Assembly: GCA_019510305.1 (NCBI GenBank)
Contig: JAEKKN010000033.1
Coordinates: 1-58,921 of the forward strand
From: Microbacterium sp.
Lineage (GTDB): Bacteria; Actinomycetota; Actinomycetes; Actinomycetales; Microbacteriaceae
Reading direction: 5' to 3'
DNA: 58,921 nt
Shown here: one piece after another, positions 45,299-53,966 of the stretch
How the letters are laid out: each line of letters begins with the position of its first letter
Numbering within the stretch: position 1 is the stretch's first letter
The notes under the pieces: generated by a model
What the model was told of the DNA's origin: nothing
What the model saw: only the letters and a program-made list of their open reading frames with translations
Databases searched by the model: none
Translations under genes and position numbers: made by a program

Positions 45299-46095
45299 TG
45301 GATCTTCACCGCACGGGGCTCTACGTACCGGGCGACCGGCCCGATCGCTTCGCTTCGGCCGAGGCGAGCGGGGCGGACCTCGTCGTCTTCGACCTCGAGG
45401 ACGCGGTGGCCGCCGAGCGCAAGGGGCGGGCCAGGGATGACGTGATCAGGTGGCTGGAAGCTCGCTCATCGGAGGTCGCGGTGCAGGTGCGCGTGAACGC
45501 CGGAGACGACGAAGACCTGCGCGCGGTCTCGACGCTGCCGCTCGACGTCGGCATCCGGCTGCCGAAGGTCGAGGATCGAATGCAGCTCGACAGGGTGGCC
45601 GAGCTCGCGCCGGGACATCCGGTGACGGCGCTGCTTGAGTCGGCGAGGGGTGTGCTGAACGCGCGTGCCACTGCCGAGCACCCGGCGGTGGTGGCGATCG
45701 GCCTGGGCGAGAGCGATCTGCGCAGCGACCTGGGCGGCGGCGAGCCGGTACTCGACCATGCCCGACTCACCGCGCTGTACTCCGCGCGAGCCGCCGGATT
45801 GCCGGCCCCGATGGCATCCGTCTACCCCGCGATCCGCGATCTGGATGGGCTCGCGGAAGACACGCGACGGGCGGCGCAGCTGGGCATGTTCGGGCGCATG
45901 GCGGTGCATCCGATCCAACTGCCCGTGATCTCGGCGGAGTTCGCGCCCACGGCCGCCCAGATCGCCTGGGCGCAGGAGGTGCTGCGACTGCTCGCGGCAG
46001 GGGGAGTGGCGACTCTCGCCTCCGGCGAGATGGTCGATCCGGCCATGCGCGGGCGTGCCGAGCGGATTCTCCGGGAGTACGTCGCAGGGCCTTGA
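45298..46095 (+). CDS. CitE-like CoA-ester lyase (HpcH/HpaI superfamily)
   Basis: 265 residues. Family blocks: LYVPGDRPDRFASAEASGADLVVFDLEDAV (about 8-37), IRLPKVED, VTALLESARGVLNARA, AIGLGESDLRSDLG, and GMFGRMAVHPIQLPVI. Relatives split malyl-, methylmalyl- or citramalyl-CoA into acetyl-CoA or propionyl-CoA and an oxo acid, with the metal held by Glu/Asp in LLESARG and ESDLRSD. The usual MaoC-type hydratase partner is absent from the neighbourhood. Slightly shorter than typical (about 280-300), so the lid may be reduced. The stop codon overlaps the -35 of the LacI promoter. Confidence 0.82.
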   Translation: MDLHRTGLYVPGDRPDRFASAEASGADLVVFDLEDAVAAERKGRARDDVIRWLEARSSEVAVQVRVNAGDDEDLRAVSTLPLDVGIRLPKVEDRMQLDRVAELAPGHPVTALLESARGVLNARATAEHPAVVAIGLGESDLRSDLGGGEPVLDHARLTALYSARAAGLPAPMASVYPAIRDLDGLAEDTRRAAQLGMFGRMAVHPIQLPVISAEFAPTAAQIAWAQEVLRLLAAGGVATLASGEMVDPAMRGRAERILREYVAGP

Positions 46096-46121
46096 CACCC
46101 GGCACTCCCGCCGCCTAGATT
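46092..46121 (+). promoter_or_regulatory. Promoter of the LacI / sugar importer / ARH operon
   Basis: TTGACA (46092-46097), an 18-base spacer and TAGATT (46116-46121) form a good vegetative promoter. The -35 overlaps the TGA of the preceding gene. Expected start of transcription is near 46128, upstream of both LacI-type operators. Confidence 0.75.
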
Positions 46122-46146
46122 CCCTGCAGCCCGACCAGCGCCGATT

Positions 46147-46160
46147 TGGAAACGTTTCCA
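46147..46160. promoter_or_regulatory. LacI-family operator 1
   Basis: Perfect 14-base palindrome TGGAAACGTTTCCA with the central CG typical of LacI-family sites, in the 5' untranslated region of the regulator gene. Confidence 0.85.
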
Positions 46161-46171
46161 CGTCCGATCGC

Positions 46172-46185
46172 TGGAAACGTTTCCA
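46172..46185. promoter_or_regulatory. LacI-family operator 2
   Basis: Identical to operator 1, centred 25 bases farther downstream and ending 16 bases before the LacI start codon. Two sites downstream of the start of transcription suggest autorepression by blocking elongation or by cooperative binding. Confidence 0.85.
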
Positions 46186-46201
46186 CTCGACGAGGAGCAT
46201 C

Positions 46202-47224
46202 ATGGGGACGAAGCCGACACTGCACGAGGTCGCCGCGACCGCCGGCGTCTCCCTGGCGTCCGCGTCGCGTGCGCTCACCGGACGCTCCGCGAGCCCCGAG
46301 ATGGTGCGCAAGGTCCGCACCGCGGCCAAGCGCATCGGCTACCTCCCTGACGCCACCGCCCGATCGCTGCGCCTGGGCGGACACAGGCAGGTCGTCTTCG
46401 CGGTCGACGACATCGGCAACCCGAACTACGTGCAGATGCTGCGCGCGATCGAGGCGGAGCTGGGGGAGACCACGCGGATCAGCGTCTCCTCGACCGGCCG
46501 TCGCCCGGATCAGACGGTGGAGCTCGTGCGGATGCTGAGCATGGGAGCGGGCGACGGACTCATCATCTCTCCGCTGCGCGTGACCCCGGCGCTGCGCCAG
46601 GCGATCGCCGACACCGTCGTGCCGGTCGTCGTGATCGGCACGCTGCACTCCGATCTCGGCGTCGACAACGTGTTCGTCGACTCGTCGGTCGCGGTGGGAA
46701 TGGTGGTCGACCACCTCGTCGAGATCGGTCGCACCCGCATCGGCGTCATCAACGGGCCGGGAAACACCAATCCGGGCGCCGCGCGTCGGGCGGGCTTCGC
46801 GGCCGCGGTCGAGCGCCACGCTCTCGCGCGCACCGATGCGCTGCAGATCACGGCCGCGGACTTCACGGTGGGAGCAGGCGTCGACGCCGCGGAACACCTG
46901 CTCGCCGCAACGCTCGACAGCGGCATCCCGATCGACGCCACCGTGTGTGCGAACGACCTCATCGCGATCGGCGCGATCAGCGCGGCGCGACGTCGAGGGC
47001 TGCGGGTACCCGACGACCTCGCCGTCACGGGCATCGACGACACCGAGCTCGCGGCGCTGTACAGCCCTCCGCTCACCTCGGTGTCGCTGCAGTCCGAGCG
47101 ACGCGGAGGCATCGCGGCGCGTATGCTCAGCGAGCGATTCGCCGACCCGTCGCGCCCTCCCCGCCGCGAGACGGTGGACGCCACGCTCGTCATCAGGGCT
47201 TCGACGATCGGCGAAACCGCATGA
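46202..47224 (+). CDS. LacI-family transcriptional regulator of the ARH operon
   Basis: 340 residues. Helix-turn-helix at about 4-26 (PTLHEVAATAGVSLASASRAL) with hinge region RIGYLPDATARSLR, then a periplasmic-binding-protein-like effector domain with VVIGTLHSDLGVDNVFVDS, IGVINGPGN and LAVTGIDDTELAAL. Probably binds the twin TGGAAACGTTTCCA operators and releases them when the imported sugar or riboside, or a product such as ribose, binds. GAGGAG precedes the ATG. First gene of the operon; its last four bases overlap the first permease (ATGA). Confidence 0.9.
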   Translation: MGTKPTLHEVAATAGVSLASASRALTGRSASPEMVRKVRTAAKRIGYLPDATARSLRLGGHRQVVFAVDDIGNPNYVQMLRAIEAELGETTRISVSSTGRRPDQTVELVRMLSMGAGDGLIISPLRVTPALRQAIADTVVPVVVIGTLHSDLGVDNVFVDSSVAVGMVVDHLVEIGRTRIGVINGPGNTNPGAARRAGFAAAVERHALARTDALQITAADFTVGAGVDAAEHLLAATLDSGIPIDATVCANDLIAIGAISAARRRGLRVPDDLAVTGIDDTELAALYSPPLTSVSLQSERRGGIAARMLSERFADPSRPPRRETVDATLVIRASTIGETA

Positions 47225-48156
47225 GTGCCGGGACGAGCCGCACCAGGACCACGGCCGTTCCGCGGACGGGCGGGCTGGCCCGCTCCCGGCGCAACGAGGC
47301 GATCGGCCTCGTCGTGCCCACACTGATCCCGATCCTCGCGCTGAGCGTGGTGCCGCTGTTCATCGGCGTCGCGACGGCGTTCACAGACTCGCGGCTCGCA
47401 CGTCACCACGACACGCAGTTCGTGGGCTTCGAGAACTTCATCTCGCTCGGCTCCGACGTGCAGTTCTGGCAGTCGTTCGGCATCGGCATGATCTGGGCGG
47501 TGACGGTCACCGTGCTGCAGGTGGTCGGCGGGCTCTGCCTGGCGCTGCTGCTGAACACGGACCTGCGATTCCGCGGGATCACGCGTGTGCTCGCGTTGAT
47601 CCCCTGGGCCATGCCGCCGGTCGTCGTCGCCGTCATGTGGCAGATGATCTATTCGCCGACGAACGGCCCGTTGAACTGGCTGATCGAATCGCTGGGCGGT
47701 CCCGCCGACATCAACTGGCTCGGCGACTTCGGTCTCGCCCTCCCGGCGGTGATCCTCGTCGGCGTCTGGGTCGGCATGCCGCAGAACACCGTGGTCCTGC
47801 TCGCCGGGCTTCAGCAGGTGCCCGGCGAGCTGCTCGAGGCGGCCGCGGTCGACGGCGCGAGCACGTGGCGGCGCTTCGTGAGCGTCACGCTCCCCGCGCT
47901 GCGTCCGGTGATCTTCTCGATCGCGAGCCTGAGCTTCATCTGGAACTTCAACTCCTTCGGCATCGTCTACGTGATGACGGAGGGCGGTCCTGGCGGACGC
48001 ACCATGCTGCCGATGCTGTTCACCTACCTCGAGGCGTTCAAGACCCGCAACACCGGTGGGGCCGCGGCGATGGGCGACGTGATCGTGCTCTTCCTCGTCG
48101 TCATCCTGGTGATCGCGCTGTGGCGCCAGTTCCGTCCGGAGAGGAGCGCGCGATGA
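47221..48156 (+). CDS. Carbohydrate ABC transporter permease 1 (CUT1, MalF/UgpA-like)
   Basis: 311 residues, six hydrophobic helices. Begins with a basic tail (RSRRNEAIG) and LVVPTLIPILALSVVPLF, and has the EAA coupling loop EAAAVDGASTWRRFVSVTLP (about 204-223). Forms the channel of a sugar-type importer with permease 2. ATGA overlaps on both sides. No ATPase gene is in the operon, so it probably uses a shared MsiK-type ATPase encoded elsewhere, as is usual for actinobacterial CUT1 importers. Confidence 0.9.
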   Translation: MSAGTSRTRTTAVPRTGGLARSRRNEAIGLVVPTLIPILALSVVPLFIGVATAFTDSRLARHHDTQFVGFENFISLGSDVQFWQSFGIGMIWAVTVTVLQVVGGLCLALLLNTDLRFRGITRVLALIPWAMPPVVVAVMWQMIYSPTNGPLNWLIESLGGPADINWLGDFGLALPAVILVGVWVGMPQNTVVLLAGLQQVPGELLEAAAVDGASTWRRFVSVTLPALRPVIFSIASLSFIWNFNSFGIVYVMTEGGPGGRTMLPMLFTYLEAFKTRNTGGAAAMGDVIVLFLVVILVIALWRQFRPERSAR

Positions 48157-49061
48157 GGGACACGACCGAGACCAGGACCCTGGTCACGCAGAACGCCACG
48201 AAGACCCAGCGGCGACGGGCCGACCGGCGCACGAGGAAGCCTCTGGTGCGTACTCTGCAGTATCTGGCGCTCGCCGCGTTCCTCATCTTCCTGGGGTTCC
48301 CGCTGGTGTGGCTCATCTCGACGGCATTCAAGTCCTCGGCCGAGATCAACTCGCTCGCCGTCAACCTCTTTCCGCTGCAGCCGACGATCGACAACTTCAT
48401 CGCGGCGCTGGAGAGGCAGGGGCTCGTGCGTGCGGCCGGCAACAGCCTCATCGTCGCCGTCGCGACGACGATCGTCGTCACGCTGCTGTCGATCCCAGGT
48501 GCCTACGTGATGGCGCGCTACCAGGGGAAGCTGCGGACGATCGGCGTGGGCTACATCCTGGTCAGCCAGATCTTCCCGGTGATCCTCGTCGTGATCCCGC
48601 TGTTCTTCATCCTCCGCTCCGTAGGGCTCGTCGACTCGCTGCTCGGACTCGTGATCGTGTACTCGGTCTACACGCTGCCGTTCTCGCTCTGGATGCTGCA
48701 GGGCTACGTCGCGGCGATCCCCTTCGACATCGAGGAAGCGGCGGCGATCGACGGCGCGAACAAGGCGCGCACTCTCCAGCGGGTCGTGTTCCCGCTGCTG
48801 ATGCCCGGACTCGCCGCCACCGCGATGTTCAGCTTCGTCTCGGCGTACAACGAGTTCTTCTTCGCACTCGTGCTGCTGCAGTCTCCCGAGAACTACACCC
48901 TCCCGATCGCGCTCAGCACCTTCATCGGCGGCGAGGGCAAGGTCGCCGTCGGTCCGCTCGCCGCCGGTGCGCTGCTCTCCAGCATCCCCAGCATCGTGTT
49001 CTTCACGCTGCTGCAGAAGCGCCTGGCCACCGGCCTGCTGTCCGGCGCGGTCAAGGGCTAG
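48153..49061 (+). CDS. Carbohydrate ABC transporter permease 2 (CUT1, MalG/UgpE-like)
   Basis: 302 residues, six hydrophobic helices. The opening LAAFLIFLGFPLVWLISTAFKSSAEI is typical of MalG-type permeases. The coupling loop is EEAAAIDGANKARTLQRVVF (about 195-214). A basic N-terminal tail (KTQRRRADRRTRKP) of about 30 residues precedes helix 1. Partner of permease 1, with which it overlaps by ATGA. Confidence 0.9.
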   Translation: MRDTTETRTLVTQNATKTQRRRADRRTRKPLVRTLQYLALAAFLIFLGFPLVWLISTAFKSSAEINSLAVNLFPLQPTIDNFIAALERQGLVRAAGNSLIVAVATTIVVTLLSIPGAYVMARYQGKLRTIGVGYILVSQIFPVILVVIPLFFILRSVGLVDSLLGLVIVYSVYTLPFSLWMLQGYVAAIPFDIEEAAAIDGANKARTLQRVVFPLLMPGLAATAMFSFVSAYNEFFFALVLLQSPENYTLPIALSTFIGGEGKVAVGPLAAGALLSSIPSIVFFTLLQKRLATGLLSGAVKG

Positions 49062-49066
49062 CTCCA

Positions 49067-49111
49067 CAGTTCCCGCAGTTCCCGAACACTAGAGAAAGAG
49101 GTATGAAGTGA
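49067..49111 (+). other. Tandem 9-base repeat and two-codon open frame before the binding-protein gene
   Basis: CAGTTCCCG occurs twice in tandem (49067-49075, 49076-49084). Just downstream, ATG-AAG-TGA (49103-49111) forms a Met-Lys-stop frame whose stop overlaps the GTG start of the binding protein (GTGA). A similar two-codon frame (ATG-GCA-TGA, 50448-50456) overlaps the ATG of the first ARH gene. Confidence 0.35.
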
Positions 49112-50400
49112 AGACGCTTCATCGTGCGACCATCGCACTCGCGGCCGCCGCCGCGACGGCCCTGGTCCTCGCGTCCTGCTCGCAGGGCGGCGAGACCGCA
49201 GACGACACCGCCGACGGCGAGCCGGTGTCGATCACGTTCCAGTCGTTCTCCGATCAGCCGGCCGCGATCCAGGCGACCAAGGAGATCGTCGACGCGTGGA
49301 ACGCCGACAATCCCGACATCCAGGTCGAGATCGTCCAGGCCCCCACCGACAGTCTGGATGACAAGCTGACGACGCAGTTCGCGGGCGAGGTCGCGCCGGA
49401 CATCATCCACTACGAGGTGCTCGGAATCGTGCCGTTCGCCAGGGACGGCTACCTCGCCGATCTGAGCGAGCTGCTCAGCGAGAAGACTCTCGACGACATC
49501 GATCCCGGCGTGCGGGAGTCGGTCACGGTCGACGGCCAGATCATCGGCGCCCCGACCGAACTGCAGACCTACGTCGTGTTCGCGAACAAGACGCTGCTCG
49601 AGGCCGCAGGTGTGGAGATCCCGACCGGCGACTCCATGTCGTGGGACGAACTGGCCGACATCGCCGCGGCGACCACCTCGGGTGACGTGCACGGCATCAC
49701 GTGGGGCCTGAAGAGCCCCACCGCGGCGTTCATGAGCCTGGGGATGGGCTTCGGATCGGAGTACTTCACCGGCAAGGGCGAGGACATGAAGGTCGAGGTG
49801 AAGGATGCCGACCTCGAAGTGCCGAACCGCGTGCGCGACATGATCGAGGCGGGCTCCGTCGACCCGATCGGCGTCACGCAGTCGGGTTCCGACGTGCTCG
49901 CGACGTTCTACGCGGGCAAGGCGGCGATGACGGTTCAGGGCTCGTACCAGGTGGCCAACATCGCGACCGATGCTCCGGCAGGCATGGACTGGGTCGTCCT
50001 GCCTCCGCTCGCCGGCTCCGAGGGGGCCGTCCAGGCGGCCAACCCTCAGACGCTGTCGATCAACATCGATTCCCCGCATCAGAAGCAGGCGGCGAAGTTC
50101 CTCGACTACTTCATGCAGACCGACAACCTCGTGAAGATGAACGTCGCCGACGGGCTGATCCCGACGACGGTGTCGGCGCGCGAGGCGCTCGCCGAGCAGA
50201 CCGCGGATCAGAACGGCTGGCCGGAGATCGTGAAGTCGGCAGAGGGGCTCGAAGGTCCCGCGTTCCTGCAGGCCAACGGATTCGTCCGGTGGAAGGACAC
50301 CGTGGCGACCCCGGCGTTCCAGAAGTTCCTCGGCGGCGAGATCGACGACGAGGGCCTCGCGTCCGAGCTCGACGACGGCTGGGCACAGGTCAACGGTTGA
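49108..50400 (+). CDS. Carbohydrate ABC transporter substrate-binding lipoprotein (SBP_bac_1)
   Basis: 430 residues from GTG 49108, with AGAAAGAGG six bases upstream. Lipobox LVLASC (Cys24). The fold is an extracellular solute-binding protein family 1: SITFQSFSDQPAAIQATKEIVDAWNADNPDIQVEI, WDELADIAAATTSGDV, and GKAAMTVQGSYQVANI. Binds the ligand of the importer. Hydrophilic throughout after the lipid anchor, so surface-exposed. Its gene is separated from the permeases by 46 bases and followed by a strong hairpin, which should raise its level relative to the permeases. Confidence 0.9.
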   Translation: MKTLHRATIALAAAAATALVLASCSQGGETADDTADGEPVSITFQSFSDQPAAIQATKEIVDAWNADNPDIQVEIVQAPTDSLDDKLTTQFAGEVAPDIIHYEVLGIVPFARDGYLADLSELLSEKTLDDIDPGVRESVTVDGQIIGAPTELQTYVVFANKTLLEAAGVEIPTGDSMSWDELADIAAATTSGDVHGITWGLKSPTAAFMSLGMGFGSEYFTGKGEDMKVEVKDADLEVPNRVRDMIEAGSVDPIGVTQSGSDVLATFYAGKAAMTVQGSYQVANIATDAPAGMDWVVLPPLAGSEGAVQAANPQTLSINIDSPHQKQAAKFLDYFMQTDNLVKMNVADGLIPTTVSAREALAEQTADQNGWPEIVKSAEGLEGPAFLQANGFVRWKDTVATPAFQKFLGGEIDDEGLASELDDGWAQVNG

Positions 50401-50404
50401 TGAC

Positions 50405-50435
50405 GCCGGAGCGGATGCTCGGCATCCGCTCCGGC
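50405..50435 (+). terminator. Intercistronic hairpin after the binding-protein gene
   Basis: A perfect 14-bp stem (GCCGGAGCGGATGC with its complement; loop TCG) follows the binding-protein stop by four bases. There is no U-tract, so it may act as an mRNA stabiliser or partial terminator within the operon. Confidence 0.6.
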
Positions 50436-50452
50436 TCGAAGAGAGGAATGGC

Positions 50453-51601
50453 ATGAGCTGGATTCGGGAACGCACGGCGGCCGTGCTCGCAGGGTCGGCG
50501 ATCGGCGACGCCCTCGGTGGGGCGGCCGAGGGCTTCAGCCCCGAGAAGATCAAGGAGCGCTACGGGGGCCGGATCACCGGGATCGTCCCTCCGTATCACC
50601 TGGACTGGCAGACGGCCCGGCCCGTGAGTCCGTATCACAAGGGTGACGGTCACATCACCGACGACACCCTCATGACGCAGGCGCTGATCCGCGTGTACGC
50701 CGAGCGGCGGGATCACATCGACGCCTTCGCAGTCGCCGAATCGCTGGTGCCGCTGCTTCAGACGGAGATCCGCTGGATCCCCGAGCTCGAGCGCGAGTCG
50801 ATCCTGCTGCAGCGGATCTTCCTCGCGGAGAAGTGGATGGTGGCGCGACTGCAGTACGGACACGTCGACCCGCGCGAGGCCGGGGTGGGGAACGTCGTCA
50901 ACTGCGGCGCCGCGATGTACATGGCCCCGGTGGGGATCGTCAACGCGGGCAACCCCGAGGCGGCGTACGCGGAAGCCATCGACGTCGCCGGCGCGCACCA
51001 GTCGAGCTACGGCCGCGAGGCGGCCGGCGTGTTCGCCGCGGCCGTGGCGGCGTCCGTCGCGGTCGGCGCCTCCGTCGATTCTGTGATCGACGCCGCTCTG
51101 CGCGTCGCGCACGACGGTACGGCGGCGGCGATCCAGGCGGTCGTCGATGCGGCGAGATCGCTTCCCGACGATGCCGACGATGAGACAGTCGGCGCCGTGC
51201 TGCGCGACGCGATCCGTCCCTTCGACACCGTCGGGGACGCGTATCGCGAACCGCTCATGGACGCGCGGGTCCCCTCGCGCACGAAGTCGATCGAAGAGCT
51301 GCCGGTGGCTCTCGGCTTCCTGGTCGCGTATCGCGGTGATCTGATGCCGACCGTGCTGGGGGCGGTGAACTACGGGCGCGACTCGGACTCGATCGCCTCG
51401 ATGGCGGGCAGCATCGCAGCCGGAATCGGAGGGGTCGCCGTGATCCCCGCCGACATCATCGACACGATTGCGACCGCGAGCCGCGTGGACTTCGATGAGT
51501 ACGCCGCGCTGCTGTCGGATGTCGCCGAGGAGATCATCGCGGCCGACGGAGCCCGGGCGCAGGCTGATCTGCGCCGCATCGCCGCCCTTCAGGAGGCGTG
51601 A
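50453..51601 (+). CDS. ADP-ribosylglycohydrolase family protein, ARH-1
   Basis: 382 residues, full-length for the DraG/ARH fold, which hydrolyses the N- or O-glycosidic bond of an ADP-ribosyl or ribosyl group using two Mg ions. Metal-site motifs are intact: AGSAIGDALG (13-22), ITDDTLMT (68-75) and GRDSDSIASMAGS (Asp310, Asp312). GAGAGGA precedes the ATG. It starts 52 bases after the binding-protein gene and overlaps the next by TGATG. Residues 230-262 (RSLPDDADDETVG) form an acidic insertion. Confidence 0.88.
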   Translation: MSWIRERTAAVLAGSAIGDALGGAAEGFSPEKIKERYGGRITGIVPPYHLDWQTARPVSPYHKGDGHITDDTLMTQALIRVYAERRDHIDAFAVAESLVPLLQTEIRWIPELERESILLQRIFLAEKWMVARLQYGHVDPREAGVGNVVNCGAAMYMAPVGIVNAGNPEAAYAEAIDVAGAHQSSYGREAAGVFAAAVAASVAVGASVDSVIDAALRVAHDGTAAAIQAVVDAARSLPDDADDETVGAVLRDAIRPFDTVGDAYREPLMDARVPSRTKSIEELPVALGFLVAYRGDLMPTVLGAVNYGRDSDSIASMAGSIAAGIGGVAVIPADIIDTIATASRVDFDEYAALLSDVAEEIIAADGARAQADLRRIAALQEA

Positions 51602-52947
51602 TGCGTCTCACCTGGGCGCAGCCCGAAGACCTGGTGCCGCACGAACTGGTGCAGGCGAGGGCGGAGGGGAAGGACGTCTCCGCGATCGCCGCTCGGTGGG
51701 TGGAGGCCGGCGGCGGCCTCGATCCGGTGCGCGGCGGCGCGACGCCGGAGGCTCCTTCCGACCAGCTGCGGACGCTCGCCCGAGAGCTGCTCGTCGAGCT
51801 CGATCGGGTTCGGAGCGACAGCGAGGAACCGACGGACTGGCCTGGCGTGCACGCCATGCTCGACGGCGTCCCCGCGCCGACGGCGGTGGGCGGCGAGGCT
51901 CTCGCGGACCGGATGCTGGGGGCGTGGACAGGACGGTCGGCCGGTTGCCTGTGGGGCAAGCCTGTCGAGAAGATCCCCCGCGAGGGGATCGAGGAGATCC
52001 TGCGATCGACCGATCGCTGGCCGCTCACGGACTACTTCACGGCGCAGGGGCTGCCCGCCGAGGTCGCCGCCCGCTGGCCGTGGAACAGGAGATCGGCGGT
52101 GAACTCCCTCGTCGAGAACATCGACGGGATGCCGGAGGACGACGATCTCAACTACCCGCTGCTCAACCTCCGCGTCTTGGAGACGGCGGGACGCGGGTTC
52201 ACCACCGACGACGTGGCCCAGGCCTGGCTGGCCGACCTCCCGGCCGGCCGCACGTTCACCGCCGAGCGCATCGCGTACCGCAACCTTCTCGACGGCTACC
52301 GCCCCGATGAAGCCGCCCGCGTGCGCAACCCGTTCCGCGAATGGATCGGAGCGCTCATCCGCACCGACGTCTACGGCTGGATCAACCCCGGCGATGTCGG
52401 CGAGGCCGCGCGCATGGCCTGGACGGACGCGCGCCTCAGCCACACGCGCAACGGCCTCTGGGGTGCGATGTGGGCAGCCGCCCTGGCATCCGCGTCGCTG
52501 GTCTCGCACTCCGTGGACGAGGTGCTCGCGCTGGCCGGGACCGTGGTTCCCGTCGACAGCGAGCTCGCCGCCGCCATCGCCCACGGCGCCGATCTCGGCC
52601 GTTCGGATCTCGACGACGCCGCAGCCCTCGACGCGCTGCACGCCGCGTACGGACGCCTCCACTGGGTGCACACGATCAACAACGCCGCGCTCATCGCGTT
52701 CGCCATCGCCCGCAGCGGCGGCGACTTCGCCCGAGGGGTGCCGCTCGCCGTGGTGGCAGGGTGGGACACCGACTCCGCCGGCGCGACGGTCGGTTCGGTG
52801 CTCGGGGGTCTGACGGGCTGCTCCGGGCTCCCCGAGCGATTCACCGCGCCGTTGCGCAACCGCATCGCCACGAGCCTTCCCGGCCTCGACGGCGTCGAGA
52901 TCGACGACCTCGCTCGACGCACTCTCGCGCTTCTTCCTGCGCACTGA
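51601..52947 (+). CDS. ADP-ribosylglycohydrolase family protein, ARH-2 (long variant)
   Basis: 448 residues. The first about 95 residues are an extension that I do not recognise; the ARH core begins ALADRMLGAWTGRSAGCLWGKPVEK (about 100-124). The first metal block is EDDDLNYPLL (about 180) instead of TDDT, and the second is GWDTDSAGATVGSVLGG (about 382-398), both keeping acidic residues. The pair DDDLNY and WDTDSxGAT marks a distinct ARH branch, different from ARH-1 and ARH-3. Overlaps ARH-1 by TGATG. The different active-site surroundings suggest a different substrate or a different step. Confidence 0.83.
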   Translation: MRLTWAQPEDLVPHELVQARAEGKDVSAIAARWVEAGGGLDPVRGGATPEAPSDQLRTLARELLVELDRVRSDSEEPTDWPGVHAMLDGVPAPTAVGGEALADRMLGAWTGRSAGCLWGKPVEKIPREGIEEILRSTDRWPLTDYFTAQGLPAEVAARWPWNRRSAVNSLVENIDGMPEDDDLNYPLLNLRVLETAGRGFTTDDVAQAWLADLPAGRTFTAERIAYRNLLDGYRPDEAARVRNPFREWIGALIRTDVYGWINPGDVGEAARMAWTDARLSHTRNGLWGAMWAAALASASLVSHSVDEVLALAGTVVPVDSELAAAIAHGADLGRSDLDDAAALDALHAAYGRLHWVHTINNAALIAFAIARSGGDFARGVPLAVVAGWDTDSAGATVGSVLGGLTGCSGLPERFTAPLRNRIATSLPGLDGVEIDDLARRTLALLPAH

Positions 52948-52970
52948 CCCTCGAAGAGACAAGGACTTCC

Positions 52971-53966
52971 ATGACTTCCCCCACGCCGAGCCTGCAGGAC
53001 AGGGCTCGAGGCTCGCTCGCCGGGCTCGCGATCGGAGACGCGATCGGCCGGCCGGTCGAGGGCTTCTCCGCGGCCCAGATCCAGGCGGCTCACGGTCGCG
53101 TCACGGGCTATCTCGATCCGGAACCTGCAGGCAGCGACGACACCGAGTACGCACTGCTCACCGCGAAGACCGTGCAGCGCGTCGGCGTCGGGGCGACGGC
53201 CGACGACTTCGCGCAGACCTGGATCGAGGACGTGCTGCCGCAGGCCGACGACTTCAAAGGCGGCGGTTTCAGCGAGATGGCCGCGATCGACAACCTGCGT
53301 CGCGGCATCCGCCCGCCTCTGAGCGGAGACACGATGCACGGCTGGAGCGACGGCCTCGCCATGCGGGTGAGCCCGCTCGGCATCGTCGCCGACGGCGACG
53401 CGGACCTCGCTCGTCGGCTCGCAGAAGCCGACGGCGCCGTCAGCCACACGACAGAGGGCGTCTGGGCGGGGGTCGTCGTGGCGGTCGCGGTCACCACCGC
53501 GCTCACGGGGGCCGATGCGGAGGAGTGCTACGAGGCCGGCCTCGCGGCGATCCCCGCCGACAGCTGGACGGCGCGCAATCTCAGAGACGCCAGGGATCTG
53601 GTGCACTCCGGCCTCGACGACGACGCACTGGCTCTCGCCCTGCACGATCGGCTCGCCGTGGTCGACTACTTCTGGGCCGATCTCGCGCCCGAGGCCGTCG
53701 GGCTCGCCATGTCCTCGGTGCTGCACGCCCGGGGCCGGGCCGCCGACAGCATCCTGTTCGCCGTCAACATGGGACGAGACGCCGACACGACAGCCGCGAT
53801 CGCCGGCTGCATCGGCGGTGCGATCTCGGGTATCGCCGATCTGCCGGACGAATGGGTGGCGGGCCTTCGGCCAGTGGCCGGATCCTGCATCCGTTCGATG
53901 CGCGGCATCCATCCGCTGGATGCCGCCGACACCCTGACCCGCATCGTCGAGGAGGCGCGCGCATGA
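52971..53966 (+). CDS. ADP-ribosylglycohydrolase family protein, ARH-3
   Basis: 331 residues, compact ARH. Motifs: RGSLAGLAIGDAIGRPVEGF (13-32), GSDDTEYALLTAK (about 53-65), a helical core with SHTTEGVWAGVVVAVAVTTAL, and NMGRDADTTAAIAGCIGG (about 262-279). All metal-binding acidic blocks are present, so it should be active. Lies 23 bases after ARH-2; GAAGAGACAAGGA is the likely ribosome binding site. Overlaps ARH-4 by ATGA. Confidence 0.87.
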   Translation: MTSPTPSLQDRARGSLAGLAIGDAIGRPVEGFSAAQIQAAHGRVTGYLDPEPAGSDDTEYALLTAKTVQRVGVGATADDFAQTWIEDVLPQADDFKGGGFSEMAAIDNLRRGIRPPLSGDTMHGWSDGLAMRVSPLGIVADGDADLARRLAEADGAVSHTTEGVWAGVVVAVAVTTALTGADAEECYEAGLAAIPADSWTARNLRDARDLVHSGLDDDALALALHDRLAVVDYFWADLAPEAVGLAMSSVLHARGRAADSILFAVNMGRDADTTAAIAGCIGGAISGIADLPDEWVAGLRPVAGSCIRSMRGIHPLDAADTLTRIVEEARA

